A DNA stretch of 64,000 bases from Gemmatimonadota bacterium (GTDB lineage Bacteria > Gemmatimonadota > Gemmatimonadetes > Gemmatimonadales > GWC2-71-9), in the NCBI GenBank assembly GCA_016713435.1, contig JADJPD010000003.1:186001-250000 (forward strand), read 5' to 3'. A program made the position numbers and the translations under genes. Positions 16,601 to 24,569 of this stretch are shown piece after piece; within the stretch, counting starts at the first letter, position 1, and the number at the start of each line of letters is the position of its first letter. Below the pieces are notes generated by a model. The model did not search any database, was not told the DNA's origin, and worked only from the letters and a program-made list of their open reading frames with translations.

Positions 16601-16720
16601 GACCAGGGCCCCTTCATTTTCCGTGGCACGGTGGAGGCGGAGTTCGGCGCGGTGACCGTCACCATCACCCAGCTCGACCGGCTGGAGCGGATGCTGGAGA
16701 AGCTCGCCGGGCGGCGGTAG
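13658..16720 (+). CDS. dnaE2: Error-prone DNA polymerase DnaE2/ImuC
   Basis: A 1020-residue C-family polymerase of DnaE2 size, thought to carry out mutagenic translesion synthesis with ImuB. The PHP domain opens HLHVHSWFSM, but its second motif reads CTDTNGVYGA, where active PHP domains usually have TDH. The palm has the acidic motif PPDIDLDFPWDERDQV, and VYQEDVV plus LRKALSKKRP follow. The finger region includes FAGYSFCKGHSCSYIRVAQH. The C-terminus carries an OB-fold (LCAGLLTTAKPVATAKDEPM). It stands alone after the inverted-repeat element; SOS control is likely from the family, but no LexA box was recognised. Confidence 0.9.
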   Translation: MFAHLHVHSWFSMGTGVSSPEALVAAAVARGVPALACTDTNGVYGAIEFQQAALAQGVQPILGAHLVTEGAEAIALATDERGWGALCRAITWVHWHGAPTHRDRPASPLGLADALAADREGLILLSRDVALLERVVALSGRRDVYAEFRPGKERHLVAGAAGRIGVPAVVTSPVYFANPEDHALHRLRVGIHHNTTLAALATPGTPVRPAEAGAWLRTAADLARHFPDCPDAIVRGQGIVERCTYRIPVGQRVVAPRFACPDDALARLRAMAYAGAERRYGTVAPITRDRLEHELAIIAQKGFADYFLVVEDIVRHGPTHCGRGSVANSIVSYCLGITHVDPLGAGLLFERFLNPERKDPPDIDLDFPWDERDQVLAWVFRKYPMPRAAMVANHNCFRLRGALREVAKVHGRPPGEIREVTRRFPWFADDDEIGEVMRTHPNFSGLDLPRAWQDLARQAQPLVGMPRHLSLHPGGVVIVPAALTDIVPVEPAARVLDGHPDLMVPVIQFEKDGAEDAGLVKIDLLGNRSLAVIRDAIAEVRANTGIAIDYTSSDPEDDPATRELFRTGQTMGVFYTESPASRLLCAKSQAASFELLVLNTSIIRPASNRFIRIYLERLHGAPWQPLHPSLTETLAETFGVMVYQEDVVNVSAAFAGMPLATADGLRKALSKKRPVKALAAYVEEFFAGALALGRDPEVAKRVWEMILSFAGYSFCKGHSCSYIRVAQHACYLRARHPAEFMAAVLANGGGFYRPFAYVAEALRMGLRVLPPDVNASRVRTTGGDGAVRIGFQFIKGLSADAVARIEKARQDGPFRSLADFRIRTGLTQDDLRLLIKVGALDSLAGRFTRPMLLWAIDAEAHRPAATVPSFVPPAERRIPHLREYDADRRRALEYEFLGFPTDGHPMELYRAELGRFRTVRSTELKHHIGRTVLCAGLLTTAKPVATAKDEPMQFATFDDGAGLIETVLFPGVYRERAHVLFDQGPFIFRGTVEAEFGAVTVTITQLDRLERMLEKLAGRR

Positions 16721-16775
16721 GATTCAGCGCCGGCCCGACCGCCGCCTCCCCGTTCACGTCGCCGAAGGACCGCCC

Positions 16776-18353
16776 ATGCGTCCCGCCCTGCTCCCGGCCC
16801 TCGCGGGCCTGCTCGCCCTGGCCCCTGCCAGCTTCACGCCGCTCGCCGCCCAGGCCGCGCCGCGCGAGGTGGACGCCTACGTCACCCAGGCGCTCCGCCG
16901 CTTCAACCAGCCCGGCGTGGCGATCGCGGTGGTGAAGGAGGGCCGGGTGGTCTTCCAGCAGGGCTGGGGCGTCCGGGCGGTGGGGCGGCCGGAGCCGGTC
17001 ACGGCGCAGAGCGTGTTCCAGGTGGCCTCGAACTCCAAGGCGGTGACGGCCGCGGCCCTCGCCATCCTGGTGGACGAGGGCAAGCTCCGCTGGGACGATC
17101 CCGTCACCAGGTACCTCCCCTGGTTCCGCCTCGGCGGCGACGCGTACGTGTCCCGCGAGTTCACCGTGCGCGACCTCCTCCTGCACCGCAGCGGCCTCTC
17201 CCTCGGCGCCGGCGACCTGCTCTGGTGGTTCAGCGACGCCAGCCGCGAGGAGATCGCCCGCGCGCTGGCGCACATCGCCCCCGCGCGGAGCTTCCGCAGC
17301 ACCTACGACTACGACAACGTCCTCTACATCGTGGCCGGCGAGGTGGTGCAGGCCGCGAGCGGCATGCCGTGGGACGACTTCGTCCGCACCCGCATCTTCC
17401 AGCCCCTCGGCATGACCCACGCCACCACCACGGTGCGCGACTTCCGCCCCGGCGACGACCTCGCCGCCCCGCATGCGCGCGTGAGCACCACCGGCGCCCT
17501 CGAGCTCATCCCCTGGGACACCGTGGACAACGTGGGCTCGGCCGGCGCCATCAACGCCAGCGTCGCCGACTGGGCCCGGTGGCTCGTGGTGCAGCTCGAC
17601 AGCGGCCGCACCCCCGCCGGCACCCGCCTCTGGACCGAGGCGCGCACCCGCGAGATGTGGCACCCGGGGATCATGATGCAGGTGGGCATTCCTGGCCCGG
17701 CCTTCGCCCAGCAGCGCGCCAACTTCAGCGGCTACGCGCTCGGCTGGTTCGTGCGCGACTACAAGGGCCTCAAGCTCCTCACCCACACCGGCGGCCTCGC
17801 GGGCATGCTCTCGCGGGTCTTCCTGGTGCCCGAGAAGAAGATCGGCGTCGTGGTCTTCAGCAACGGTGAGACCAACGCCTTCAACGCCCTCGGCTGGTGG
17901 GTGCTCGACTGGACCCTCGGCGGCCCCCGCCCCGACTGGGTGGCCGCCTACGCCGAGGCCGGCGATGAGACGCTCGCGCGGGACCGCGCCTTCGAGGACT
18001 CCGCCGCCGCCGCGCGCAAGAAGGACGTCGGCCCCTCGCTCCCGCTCGCCGCCCTCGCCGGCACCTACCACGACGCGTGGTATGGCGACGTCACCCTGAC
18101 AGAGGAAGGCGGCCACCTGGTGCTGCACTGGAGCCGGAGCCCCGGCCTCACCGCCGACCTCGAGCACTGGCAGTACGACACCTTCCGCGCCCGCATGCGG
18201 GTCAAGTGGGCGTCCGATGCCTTCGTCACCTTCCAGCTCAAGGCCGACGGCACGGTGGACCGGATGATGATGGCGCCGGTACTCCCCTCCACCGACTTCA
18301 GCTTCAACTATCAGGACCTCGAGTTCCACCCCGTCGCCGGCACGGTGCGCTGA
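16776..18353 (+). CDS. Secreted beta-lactamase-fold serine hydrolase
   Basis: A 525-residue periplasmic protein with signal peptide (LLALAPASFTPLAAQ). The class C beta-lactamase/DD-peptidase site is complete: S85-N-S-K88, Y179-D-N181 and a THTGG motif before residue 350. The last 110 residues form a DUF3471-like beta domain often attached to these esterase/peptidase relatives. Substrate may be a D-amino peptide or an ester; true beta-lactam hydrolysis is unlikely from the subfamily. Its stop overlaps the next gene start by one base. Confidence 0.87.
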   Translation: MRPALLPALAGLLALAPASFTPLAAQAAPREVDAYVTQALRRFNQPGVAIAVVKEGRVVFQQGWGVRAVGRPEPVTAQSVFQVASNSKAVTAAALAILVDEGKLRWDDPVTRYLPWFRLGGDAYVSREFTVRDLLLHRSGLSLGAGDLLWWFSDASREEIARALAHIAPARSFRSTYDYDNVLYIVAGEVVQAASGMPWDDFVRTRIFQPLGMTHATTTVRDFRPGDDLAAPHARVSTTGALELIPWDTVDNVGSAGAINASVADWARWLVVQLDSGRTPAGTRLWTEARTREMWHPGIMMQVGIPGPAFAQQRANFSGYALGWFVRDYKGLKLLTHTGGLAGMLSRVFLVPEKKIGVVVFSNGETNAFNALGWWVLDWTLGGPRPDWVAAYAEAGDETLARDRAFEDSAAAARKKDVGPSLPLAALAGTYHDAWYGDVTLTEEGGHLVLHWSRSPGLTADLEHWQYDTFRARMRVKWASDAFVTFQLKADGTVDRMMMAPVLPSTDFSFNYQDLEFHPVAGTVR

Positions 18354-18889
18354 TGCGCCGCTGGCTGCTGGTGCTCGGCGGTGGGCTGCTGGTGCTGCTC
18401 GCGCTCCTCGGCCTGGCGGGGAGCACGCTGCCCCCGGCGCACACGGCGGCCAGCCGCCTCGTGCTCGCGGCGCCGGCCGAGAGCGTCTGGACCGTGACGC
18501 GCGACATCGCCTCCCTGCCCGCCTGGTGGAGCGAGGTGACGTCGGTGGAGCCCCTGCCCAGTGCCGATGGGGGCGAGCGCTGGAAGGAGGACGCCAGCGG
18601 CTTCATCATGGTGCTCCGCGCCGAGACCCTGGAGCCGGGCCGGCGCTTCCGCACCGTCATCGAGAACGGCCGCGAGACGGGATTCGAGGGGACGTGGACA
18701 TACGACCTGGTCCCCACCGCCGCCGGCACGGAACTGCGCCTCACGGAGGAGGGGAGCGTGGCCAATCCCTTCTTCCGGATCCTCGCCCGGCTTCGCGGTC
18801 CTCACGCCACCATCGACAGCTACCTCGGGGCGCTGGCCCGCCGCCTGGGGAGCAGCGCCAGCCCGGAACACCTCGGGCCGGTGCCGTGA
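18353..18889 (+). CDS. Membrane-anchored SRPBCC (polyketide cyclase-like) protein
   Basis: A 178-residue protein with an N-terminal transmembrane anchor (WLLVLGGGLLVLLALLGLAG) and one SRPBCC/START-like domain. That domain begins LVLAAPAESVWTVTRDIASLPAWW and ends in the long C-terminal helix TIDSYLGALARRLG. The fold makes a hydrophobic cavity for lipids or small ligands. It is translationally coupled to the serine hydrolase (TGATG overlap), so the two may act on the same envelope substrate. The ligand is unknown. Confidence 0.75.
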   Translation: MRRWLLVLGGGLLVLLALLGLAGSTLPPAHTAASRLVLAAPAESVWTVTRDIASLPAWWSEVTSVEPLPSADGGERWKEDASGFIMVLRAETLEPGRRFRTVIENGRETGFEGTWTYDLVPTAAGTELRLTEEGSVANPFFRILARLRGPHATIDSYLGALARRLGSSASPEHLGPVP

Positions 18890-18966
18890 TTCCAGTCACC
18901 GGCAGGCGTCCGGGCCGCCGCGCATGTTGGGAGTCGTCCCAACCGCATCCCCTCGAACGGCATCTC

Positions 18967-20421
18967 ATGCGTATCCCCGGCCGGACCTCCCGCATGCCCC
19001 TCTCCGCCCTGCTGCTCGCCATCCTCGCCTGCGGCGGGGAGGACGGTGGCGGACCCTCGCCATCCAACGTGGCGCCAGTGGCCCAGATCACGAGCCCCGC
19101 GCCCGGCGACAGCGCCGCCACGGGCGACGTCGTGGTCCTCCGCGGCGGGGCGATCGACGCGGAGGACGGGGCGCTGTCGGGGTCGTCCCTCGCCTGGTTC
19201 AGTTCGCTCAACGGGAGCCTGGGGACCGGTGACTCCCTGGAGGTGAACACGCTGCTGCCCGGCACCCACGTCCTGACCCTCGAGGCCACCGACAGCCGCG
19301 GCAAGACCGGGAGCGCCACGGTGTCGCTGCTCGTCACCGGCACGGCCACGGGCCTGGGCCTGGTGGAGGTGACGCACAGCCTGAGCGAGCCCGTCTTCCT
19401 CACCCACGCCCCGGGCGACTCCACCCGCCTCTTCGTGGTGGAAAAGGACGGCCGCATCCGCATCATCAAGAACGGCGTGCTGCTGCCGACGCCCTTCCTG
19501 GACCTCACCGACTCCACCACCAAGGGCAGCGAGCAGGGGCTGCTGGGCCTGGCCTTCGCGCCGGACTATGCCACGTCGGGGCGGTTCTTCGTCAGCTACA
19601 CGAGCCCGCGGGGCTCGGGCGGCGCCGGCCGCTCGGTGATCGCGCGCTACCAGGTGTCCGCCGCCAGTCCCGACGTGGCCGATCCCGCCTCCGGCCACAA
19701 CATCCTCCTCCAGAGCCAGCCGTACAGCAACCACAACGGCGGCATGATCGCCTTCGGCCCCGACGGCTACCTCTACGTCGGCTTCGGGGACGGGGGCGGC
19801 GGCGGCGACCCGCTCGACACCGGCCAGGACGCGAGCGACTTCCTCGGCTCGCTGCTCCGCCTCGACGTGAGCGGCAGCGACTACACCATCCCGCCCACCA
19901 ATCCCTTCGCCGCCAGCGGCTCGCTGGCGCACGAGGTGTGGAACTACGGCCTCCGCAACCCGTGGCGCTTCAGCTTCGACCGCACCACCGGCGACCTCTA
20001 CATCGGCGACGTGGGCCAGGGCGAGTGGGAGGAGATCGACGTGCGCCCCGCCACGAGCACCGGGGGCGAGAACTTCGGCTGGAACGAGATGGAAGGGATG
20101 GTCTGCTACCAGGCGGGCTGCTCCACCGCGGGCAAGGTGCTGCCGCTCGTGGCCTACGACCACTCGAGCGCCTGCGCCGTCACCGGCGGGTACGTGTACC
20201 GGGGCAGCGCGCTCCCCGCCCTGCGGGGTCACTACCTGTACGCCGACTACTGCGGGGGCTGGGTGCGGAGCTTCCAGTACGTGGGCGGGCAGGCCATCAA
20301 CACCCAGGACCGCCCGGAGCTCGAGCCCGGCGGCCTCATCACCAGCTTCGGCGAGGACGCGGCGGGCGAGCTATACATCCTCACGCAGGGCGGGTCGGTT
20401 TTCCGCATCGTCCCCAAGTAG
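18967..20421 (+). CDS. PQQ-dependent sugar dehydrogenase-type lipoprotein with PKD-like domain
   Basis: A 484-residue lipoprotein (lipobox LLAILAC, Cys near residue 22). Residues 35-110 form a PKD-like Ig domain (VAPVAQITSPAPGDS start). Then a six-bladed GSDH/HHIP-type propeller follows, with VFLTHAPGDSTRLFVVEK, EQGLLGLAFAPDY, NHNGGMIAFGPDGYLYVGFGDGGGGGDP and EVWNYGLRNPWRFSFD, typical of soluble PQQ glucose/aldose dehydrogenases. It would oxidise sugars in the periplasm using calcium-bound PQQ, if PQQ is available. Some relatives have lost activity, so the reaction is inferred. Confidence 0.85.
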   Translation: MRIPGRTSRMPLSALLLAILACGGEDGGGPSPSNVAPVAQITSPAPGDSAATGDVVVLRGGAIDAEDGALSGSSLAWFSSLNGSLGTGDSLEVNTLLPGTHVLTLEATDSRGKTGSATVSLLVTGTATGLGLVEVTHSLSEPVFLTHAPGDSTRLFVVEKDGRIRIIKNGVLLPTPFLDLTDSTTKGSEQGLLGLAFAPDYATSGRFFVSYTSPRGSGGAGRSVIARYQVSAASPDVADPASGHNILLQSQPYSNHNGGMIAFGPDGYLYVGFGDGGGGGDPLDTGQDASDFLGSLLRLDVSGSDYTIPPTNPFAASGSLAHEVWNYGLRNPWRFSFDRTTGDLYIGDVGQGEWEEIDVRPATSTGGENFGWNEMEGMVCYQAGCSTAGKVLPLVAYDHSSACAVTGGYVYRGSALPALRGHYLYADYCGGWVRSFQYVGGQAINTQDRPELEPGGLITSFGEDAAGELYILTQGGSVFRIVPK

Positions 20422-20458
20422 GGCGGCGCGTCGGGCGGGGCCGGGTTAGGTTGCAGCC

Positions 20459-21388
20459 ATGAGCGACCGGCCCGATCCCGCCGAGCTTGCGGCCCTCGCC
20501 GCCGCCGTCCCCGCGGGGATCCACTTCGGCACCTCGTCCTGGACCTATCCCGGGTGGAAGGGCCTGGTCTACCAGCAGGACTACCCCAAGACCGGCGCCA
20601 CGGCGCGCATGCTCGCCGAGTACGCGCGCTACCCGCTCTTCAGCACCGTCGGCATCGACTCCACCTTCTACAACCCCGCCAGCGCCAACGTCCTCCGGGG
20701 CTACGCCGAGGCGCTGCCGCCCGGCTTCCGCTGCGTGAGCAAGGTGTGGGACCGCGTCACCGTCCACACCTTCCCCAAGCAGCGCTACAAGACCGGCGGG
20801 GGCGAGGAGAACCCCGACTTCCTGAACCCCGAGCTGTTCCAGCGCGAGGTGCTCGATCCCTGCCTCGACCACTTCGCGGATCACCTCGGCCCCTTCGTCT
20901 TCGAGTTCCAGACCATCGGCCGCGCCGCCGGCTTCACGGCCCAGGCCTTCGCCGACCGCCTCGACGCCTTCTTCACGAGGCTCCCGCGTGAGGCGATGTA
21001 CGCCGTGGAACTCCGCAACCAGGAATTCCTCACGCCCCCGTATTTCGCCGTGCTGCGGGAGCACAACGTGGCCCACGTCTTCAACTCGTGGACCCGCATG
21101 CCCCCGGTGGGCGAGCAGCTGGCGCTGCCCGGCTCGCTCGGCGCCCTGTTCACCGGGGCCCGGATCCTCCTACGCCCCGGGCGCACCTACAACGAGGCCG
21201 TGGACGCCTTCGCGCCCTACGACACCATCCACGACAAGAACCCCGACCTCCGCGCCGACGTGGTCCGCCTCATCGAGCAGGCCGTGAACCTCCGCATCCC
21301 CGCCTACATCCTGGTCAACAACCGCGCGGAGGGCAGCGCCCCGCTCACCATCGCCGCGCTCGCCCGCGTCTCCGTGCCTCTGCGGTGA
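20459..21388 (+). CDS. DUF72 family protein
   Basis: A 309-residue TIM-barrel protein of the DUF72 (YecE) family. Typical motifs are IHFGTSSWTYPGWKGLVY at the start, YARYPLFSTVGIDSTFYNPAS and the YAVELRNQEFL strand. The biochemical role is unknown; YecE-like proteins are widespread and often near DNA repair or redox genes. It is a single gene with a short gap after the sugar dehydrogenase, and it meets the TfoX-like gene convergently. Confidence 0.85.
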   Translation: MSDRPDPAELAALAAAVPAGIHFGTSSWTYPGWKGLVYQQDYPKTGATARMLAEYARYPLFSTVGIDSTFYNPASANVLRGYAEALPPGFRCVSKVWDRVTVHTFPKQRYKTGGGEENPDFLNPELFQREVLDPCLDHFADHLGPFVFEFQTIGRAAGFTAQAFADRLDAFFTRLPREAMYAVELRNQEFLTPPYFAVLREHNVAHVFNSWTRMPPVGEQLALPGSLGALFTGARILLRPGRTYNEAVDAFAPYDTIHDKNPDLRADVVRLIEQAVNLRIPAYILVNNRAEGSAPLTIAALARVSVPLR

Positions 21389-21403
21389 ACCGCGGCGCCC
21401 CGC

Positions 21404-21802
21404 CTACTCCGCCGCCACCCGAGGCATCCGCCGCTTGGGCAGGTGCCGCCGCTTGCGCGGGCCCTCGTGATCGGGCCGCTGCGCCAGCGCGTGCGCCGAG
21501 GCCGCGAGCCGGATCGCGCGCGAGGCCGCCTCGCTCCCCGCGATCGCCGCCTCCACCCAGCGCCCGAACGGTGCCCGCTCGTGCGTCAGGAACGGCCGCG
21601 CCATCCGCGTGTCCAGCACGTCCTGCCGCTCGCTGTCCGGCAGCTTCAGCACGATGGCCTGGTCGAACAGGAACGCGAACATCCGCCCGTGCGTGAAGAA
21701 CGCCTCCGCCCCGAACATCCGCTTCACCACCACCTCCGGCATCGCCTGGAGCGCGGCGTGGACCACGTGATGACTGTCGTTCCTGCTGCGGGCGGACGGC
21801 AT
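21404..21802 (-). CDS. TfoX/Sxy N-terminal domain protein
   Basis: A 132-residue protein with the TfoX N-terminal fold: VKRMFGAEAFFTHGRMFAFL and ALVLKLP-type strands (AIVLKLPDSERQDVL). In gamma-proteobacteria TfoX controls competence, but most stand-alone N-terminal-domain proteins have no known role. The C-terminus is basic (RKRRHLPKRRMPR), which may help nucleic-acid binding. The start at 21802 (MPSARSRND) is the most likely; it is convergent with the DUF72 gene. Confidence 0.75.
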   Translation of the reverse strand: MPSARSRNDSHHVVHAALQAMPEVVVKRMFGAEAFFTHGRMFAFLFDQAIVLKLPDSERQDVLDTRMARPFLTHERAPFGRWVEAAIAGSEAASRAIRLAASAHALAQRPDHEGPRKRRHLPKRRMPRVAAE

Positions 21803-21915
21803 GCGGGACTCCGGAAAGGCCGGGATTTGAGGGGCGCTAACGTAGCACCCGAGCAAGTCCCGCGCTAGGAGCCGCGCGTCCCGAAAAGTCCCCGTAATCC
21901 GGGCCGATGGGCAAC

Positions 21916-21942
21916 AAAAAGGGCCGCGGCGACGCGGCCCTC
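21916..21942 (-). terminator. Intrinsic terminator after ispH
   Basis: On the minus strand a 9-bp stem (AGGGCCGCG and complement, GCGA loop on the plus strand) is followed by TTTTTGTT. It lies 26 bp after the ispH stop and is a classic Rho-independent signal. Confidence 0.85.
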
Positions 21943-21967
21943 CGCCCCACGCCGTGGCGCGCCCGCC

Positions 21968-23164
21968 TCAGCCGAGCGCCGGCTCCACGCCGGCGACGGC
22001 GCAGATGCGCAACACCGTCTCGCCGATCTTGTTGTTCGGGGTGGACGCCCCGGCCGTGATCCCGATGGTCCGCACCCCCTCGAGCCACCCCGTCACCACC
22101 TCTTCCGGCGCCTTCACCCGCGGCTGGTGCCGGAGCGCGCCCGTGGTCACGTCCACCGCCTCGGCGTCCTCGATGTGGAACGTGCGCACCCCGCGCTCGC
22201 GGCAGAGCGCCGCCAGGTGGGTGGTGTTGCTCGAGTTGTAGCCGCCCACCACCACCATGAGGTCGGGCGGGTCCTTGAGCAGCTCGTGCACCGCGTCCTG
22301 CCGCTCCTGGGTGGCGGAGCAGATGGTGTCGAAGCTGCGGAAGTGCTGGTCCACCTGGTCGGCGCCGTAGCGGCGCGCCATGCTCCGCTTGAGCTCCTCC
22401 GCGATCGCCAGCGACTCGCCCGACAGCATGGTGGTCTGGTTGGCGATCCCGATCCGGACCAGGTCGGTGGCAAAGTCGAAGCCGGGGGACGCGGCGGCCT
22501 TGAAGCGCGCCGCGAGGTCGGCGGCCTCCCCCCGGCCCTCGATGAAGGCGCAGAGCAGCTGCGCCTCCGCCATGTCGAACACCACGAGGTACTTCCCGCC
22601 CGGATGCTTGGTCACCTGGCTCGCGGTGGCGCGCGTCTCCTCGTGGTAGTGCTTCCCGTGGATCACGGCCGTGAAGCCGTCCCGGGCGTAGCTCTCCACC
22701 CGCTTCCAGACGTTGAGCACCGAGCCGCAGGTGGTGTCCACCAGCACGCAGCCGATGGCGCGGAGCGCGGTGAAGTCCGCCATGGTCACGCCGAACGCCG
22801 GCATGATCACCACGTCCTCCGCGCGCACCGCCGAGAAGTCGAAGAGCCCGTCCACCGGCCGCAGGATGGTGATCCCCATGGCGGTGAGCTTGGCGTTCAC
22901 GTGCGGGTTGTGGATGATCTCGCCCACCAGGAACAGCCGCTTGTCGGGGAACTGCCGCCGCGTCTCGTAGGCATACTCCACGGCCCGGTCCACCCCGTAG
23001 CAGAACCCGAACTCCTTGGCGAGCCGGAAGCCGAGCGCCCCCGCCTGCAGGCGGTACCCGCCGGCGCGGAGCGCATCCACCACGGCGCTCGAGTAGTCCG
23101 AGGTCAGCTGCCCCTCGATGGCGGCCTTGAGGCCGAAGCCCTTGCGGTAGTAGGTCGAGTTCAT
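21968..23164 (-). CDS. ispH: 4-hydroxy-3-methylbut-2-enyl diphosphate reductase IspH
   Basis: A 398-residue IspH/LytB, the last enzyme of the MEP pathway, giving IPP and DMAPP. The three cluster cysteines are visible in FGFCYGVDRA (C55), VDTTCGSVLNVW and DTICSATQERQ. The length and N-terminal extension (about 45 residues before the first motif) match the long cyanobacterial/plant-type IspH rather than the 310-residue E. coli type. The start MNSTYYRKGF is supported by that family. It is followed by a strong terminator. Confidence 0.92.
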   Translation of the reverse strand: MNSTYYRKGFGLKAAIEGQLTSDYSSAVVDALRAGGYRLQAGALGFRLAKEFGFCYGVDRAVEYAYETRRQFPDKRLFLVGEIIHNPHVNAKLTAMGITILRPVDGLFDFSAVRAEDVVIMPAFGVTMADFTALRAIGCVLVDTTCGSVLNVWKRVESYARDGFTAVIHGKHYHEETRATASQVTKHPGGKYLVVFDMAEAQLLCAFIEGRGEAADLAARFKAAASPGFDFATDLVRIGIANQTTMLSGESLAIAEELKRSMARRYGADQVDQHFRSFDTICSATQERQDAVHELLKDPPDLMVVVGGYNSSNTTHLAALCRERGVRTFHIEDAEAVDVTTGALRHQPRVKAPEEVVTGWLEGVRTIGITAGASTPNNKIGETVLRICAVAGVEPALG

Positions 23165-23175
23165 CGGCGGGAAAG

Positions 23176-23712
23176 CTAGTCGGCCCGGTCGGGGTTGGGC
23201 AGCGAATCGTCCTCGCAGCCGCCCGGCACCAGGCCGGTCATGGTGCCGGTGAGCCGGATCGTGTCCTCGCGGGTGAGATCCACCAGCCGGAACCCGAACT
23301 CGGCGCCGAGCCCACCCTTGGCGTCGCGCGACAGGGTGAACTGCCCGGAATCACTCTGGTACCCGACGATGGCCGCATCGGTGTACCACCGCGCCGCGCC
23401 CGCCACCGCGGGCCGCCGCGCCGTGTCGATGCCCGGGTCGAACACTGCGTACTCGCCCGGCTGCAGCGAGTCCACGGGAAAGATCGCGAGACCCACCGCC
23501 TGGTCGTCCCTCGTGGCGATCACGTCGAGCCGGCCCGTTCCCGCGCACCAGCCCCCGCGGGCCGGCGCGTTGAGCTGGCCAGCAAGCGTGTCCGGGCCGC
23601 TCCACGTGGCCGTGAGTGTCCCCGAGGGCCCGGCTGAGGGCCTGGCCGCGGGCGTGCACGCGCCCGGAAGGGTCGCGGCGGCGAGGAGCAGGACGGGGCC
23701 GAAGGAACGCAT
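23176..23712 (-). CDS. Putative lipoprotein, unknown function
   Basis: A 178-residue protein with a lipobox (LLLAAATLPGAC, Cys near residue 19). The mature part is beta-rich: GTLTATWSGPDTLAGQLNAP, then YTDAAIVGYQSDSGQFTLSR and a final strand pair ending GGCEDDSLPNPD. Two extra cysteines (GGWCAGTG and PGGCED) could form a disulfide. No domain was recognised. It ends 11 bp before the ispH start codon region and is probably expressed upstream of ispH on the same strand. Confidence 0.65.
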   Translation of the reverse strand: MRSFGPVLLLAAATLPGACTPAARPSAGPSGTLTATWSGPDTLAGQLNAPARGGWCAGTGRLDVIATRDDQAVGLAIFPVDSLQPGEYAVFDPGIDTARRPAVAGAARWYTDAAIVGYQSDSGQFTLSRDAKGGLGAEFGFRLVDLTREDTIRLTGTMTGLVPGGCEDDSLPNPDRAD

Positions 23713-23761
23713 GGCGGGGAACCTAGGCGCCCCTCGCGGGCGGCGGAAGATGGGAACACCA

Positions 23762-23789
23762 ACGGCCGGGGGCAGCTGCCCCCGGCCGT
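23762..23789 (-). terminator. Hairpin terminator after OmpW-like gene
   Basis: An 11-bp perfect stem (ACGGCCGGGGG and complement) around CAGCTG; on the minus strand it is followed by TTGGTGTT, 23 bp after the stop. Confidence 0.7.
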
Positions 23790-23811
23790 GGCCACCCGCT
23801 CCCTCCAGCGC

Positions 23812-24402
23812 TCAGAACTTGTAGCCGAAGCCCACGCCGATCACCAGCGGGTTGATCGTGAGGGTGGTGACCTCGGTGCCGTTGTTCTCCACCTTGGTCT
23901 TGATGAGTGCGTACTTCGCATCGAGGTTGAAGCTGCCGCGCGACCCGATGAGGATGTCCGCCCCCACCTGCCCCGCCGGGCCGAAGCTGGTGCCGAGATC
24001 CAGGTCGTCGAGGCCGCCGCTCTTGGCGTAGAAGTACGTCACGTTGACGCCGGCGCCCAGGTACGGGCGGAACGACCCGGTGCGCACCGGGTGCACCTGC
24101 AGCAGCAGCGTCGGCGGCAGGATGTTGGCGCTACCGGCGCTGGCGCCGTTCAGCTCCACCTCGTGTCCCGCCGTCGCCAGGATCAGCTCGGCCGAGAGCA
24201 GCGGGCTGAAGTAGCGGGTGATGTCCACTTCAAAGGTGAGGTCGGCTTTCACCTTGGCGTCGATGCCCTTGGTGGCGTCGGCATTCGGGAGGATGGCGAG
24301 GGCACGGGTGCGGATGCCCCACTTCGCCTCCTGGGCGTGGGCCGCCGACACCACGGCGAGGCTCAGGGCGGCAACGGCGACGGCAACACGGGCGAGACGC
24401 AT
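23812..24402 (-). CDS. OmpW-family outer membrane protein
   Basis: A 196-residue outer-membrane barrel with a signal peptide ending SAAHAQ. The eight-stranded OmpW pattern is visible: WGIRTRALAILPNADA, DLTFEVDITRYFSPLLSAELI, HPVRTGSFRPYLGAGVNVTYF and a C-terminal strand ending in Phe (GVGFGYKF), the barrel-assembly signal. OmpW proteins form narrow hydrophobic channels. The start MRLARVAV was chosen over a longer frame because it begins the signal peptide. Confidence 0.85.
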   Translation of the reverse strand: MRLARVAVAVAALSLAVVSAAHAQEAKWGIRTRALAILPNADATKGIDAKVKADLTFEVDITRYFSPLLSAELILATAGHEVELNGASAGSANILPPTLLLQVHPVRTGSFRPYLGAGVNVTYFYAKSGGLDDLDLGTSFGPAGQVGADILIGSRGSFNLDAKYALIKTKVENNGTEVTTLTINPLVIGVGFGYKF

Positions 24403-24569
24403 GGCAGCTCCGGAAGGGGAAAGAGGTCGGGTGAATCTGTTCCGGCCCCTTGAAATCCCCATGAAGGCCCGGCGAACCACCCCTCAGGTCCGCGAGCCGC
24501 GAGTCCCGCGCCGCCGCACAACTCACCCGGCCAGGCTGCCTCGCAGCAGGGCACGGTCCCGCCGCCCTG

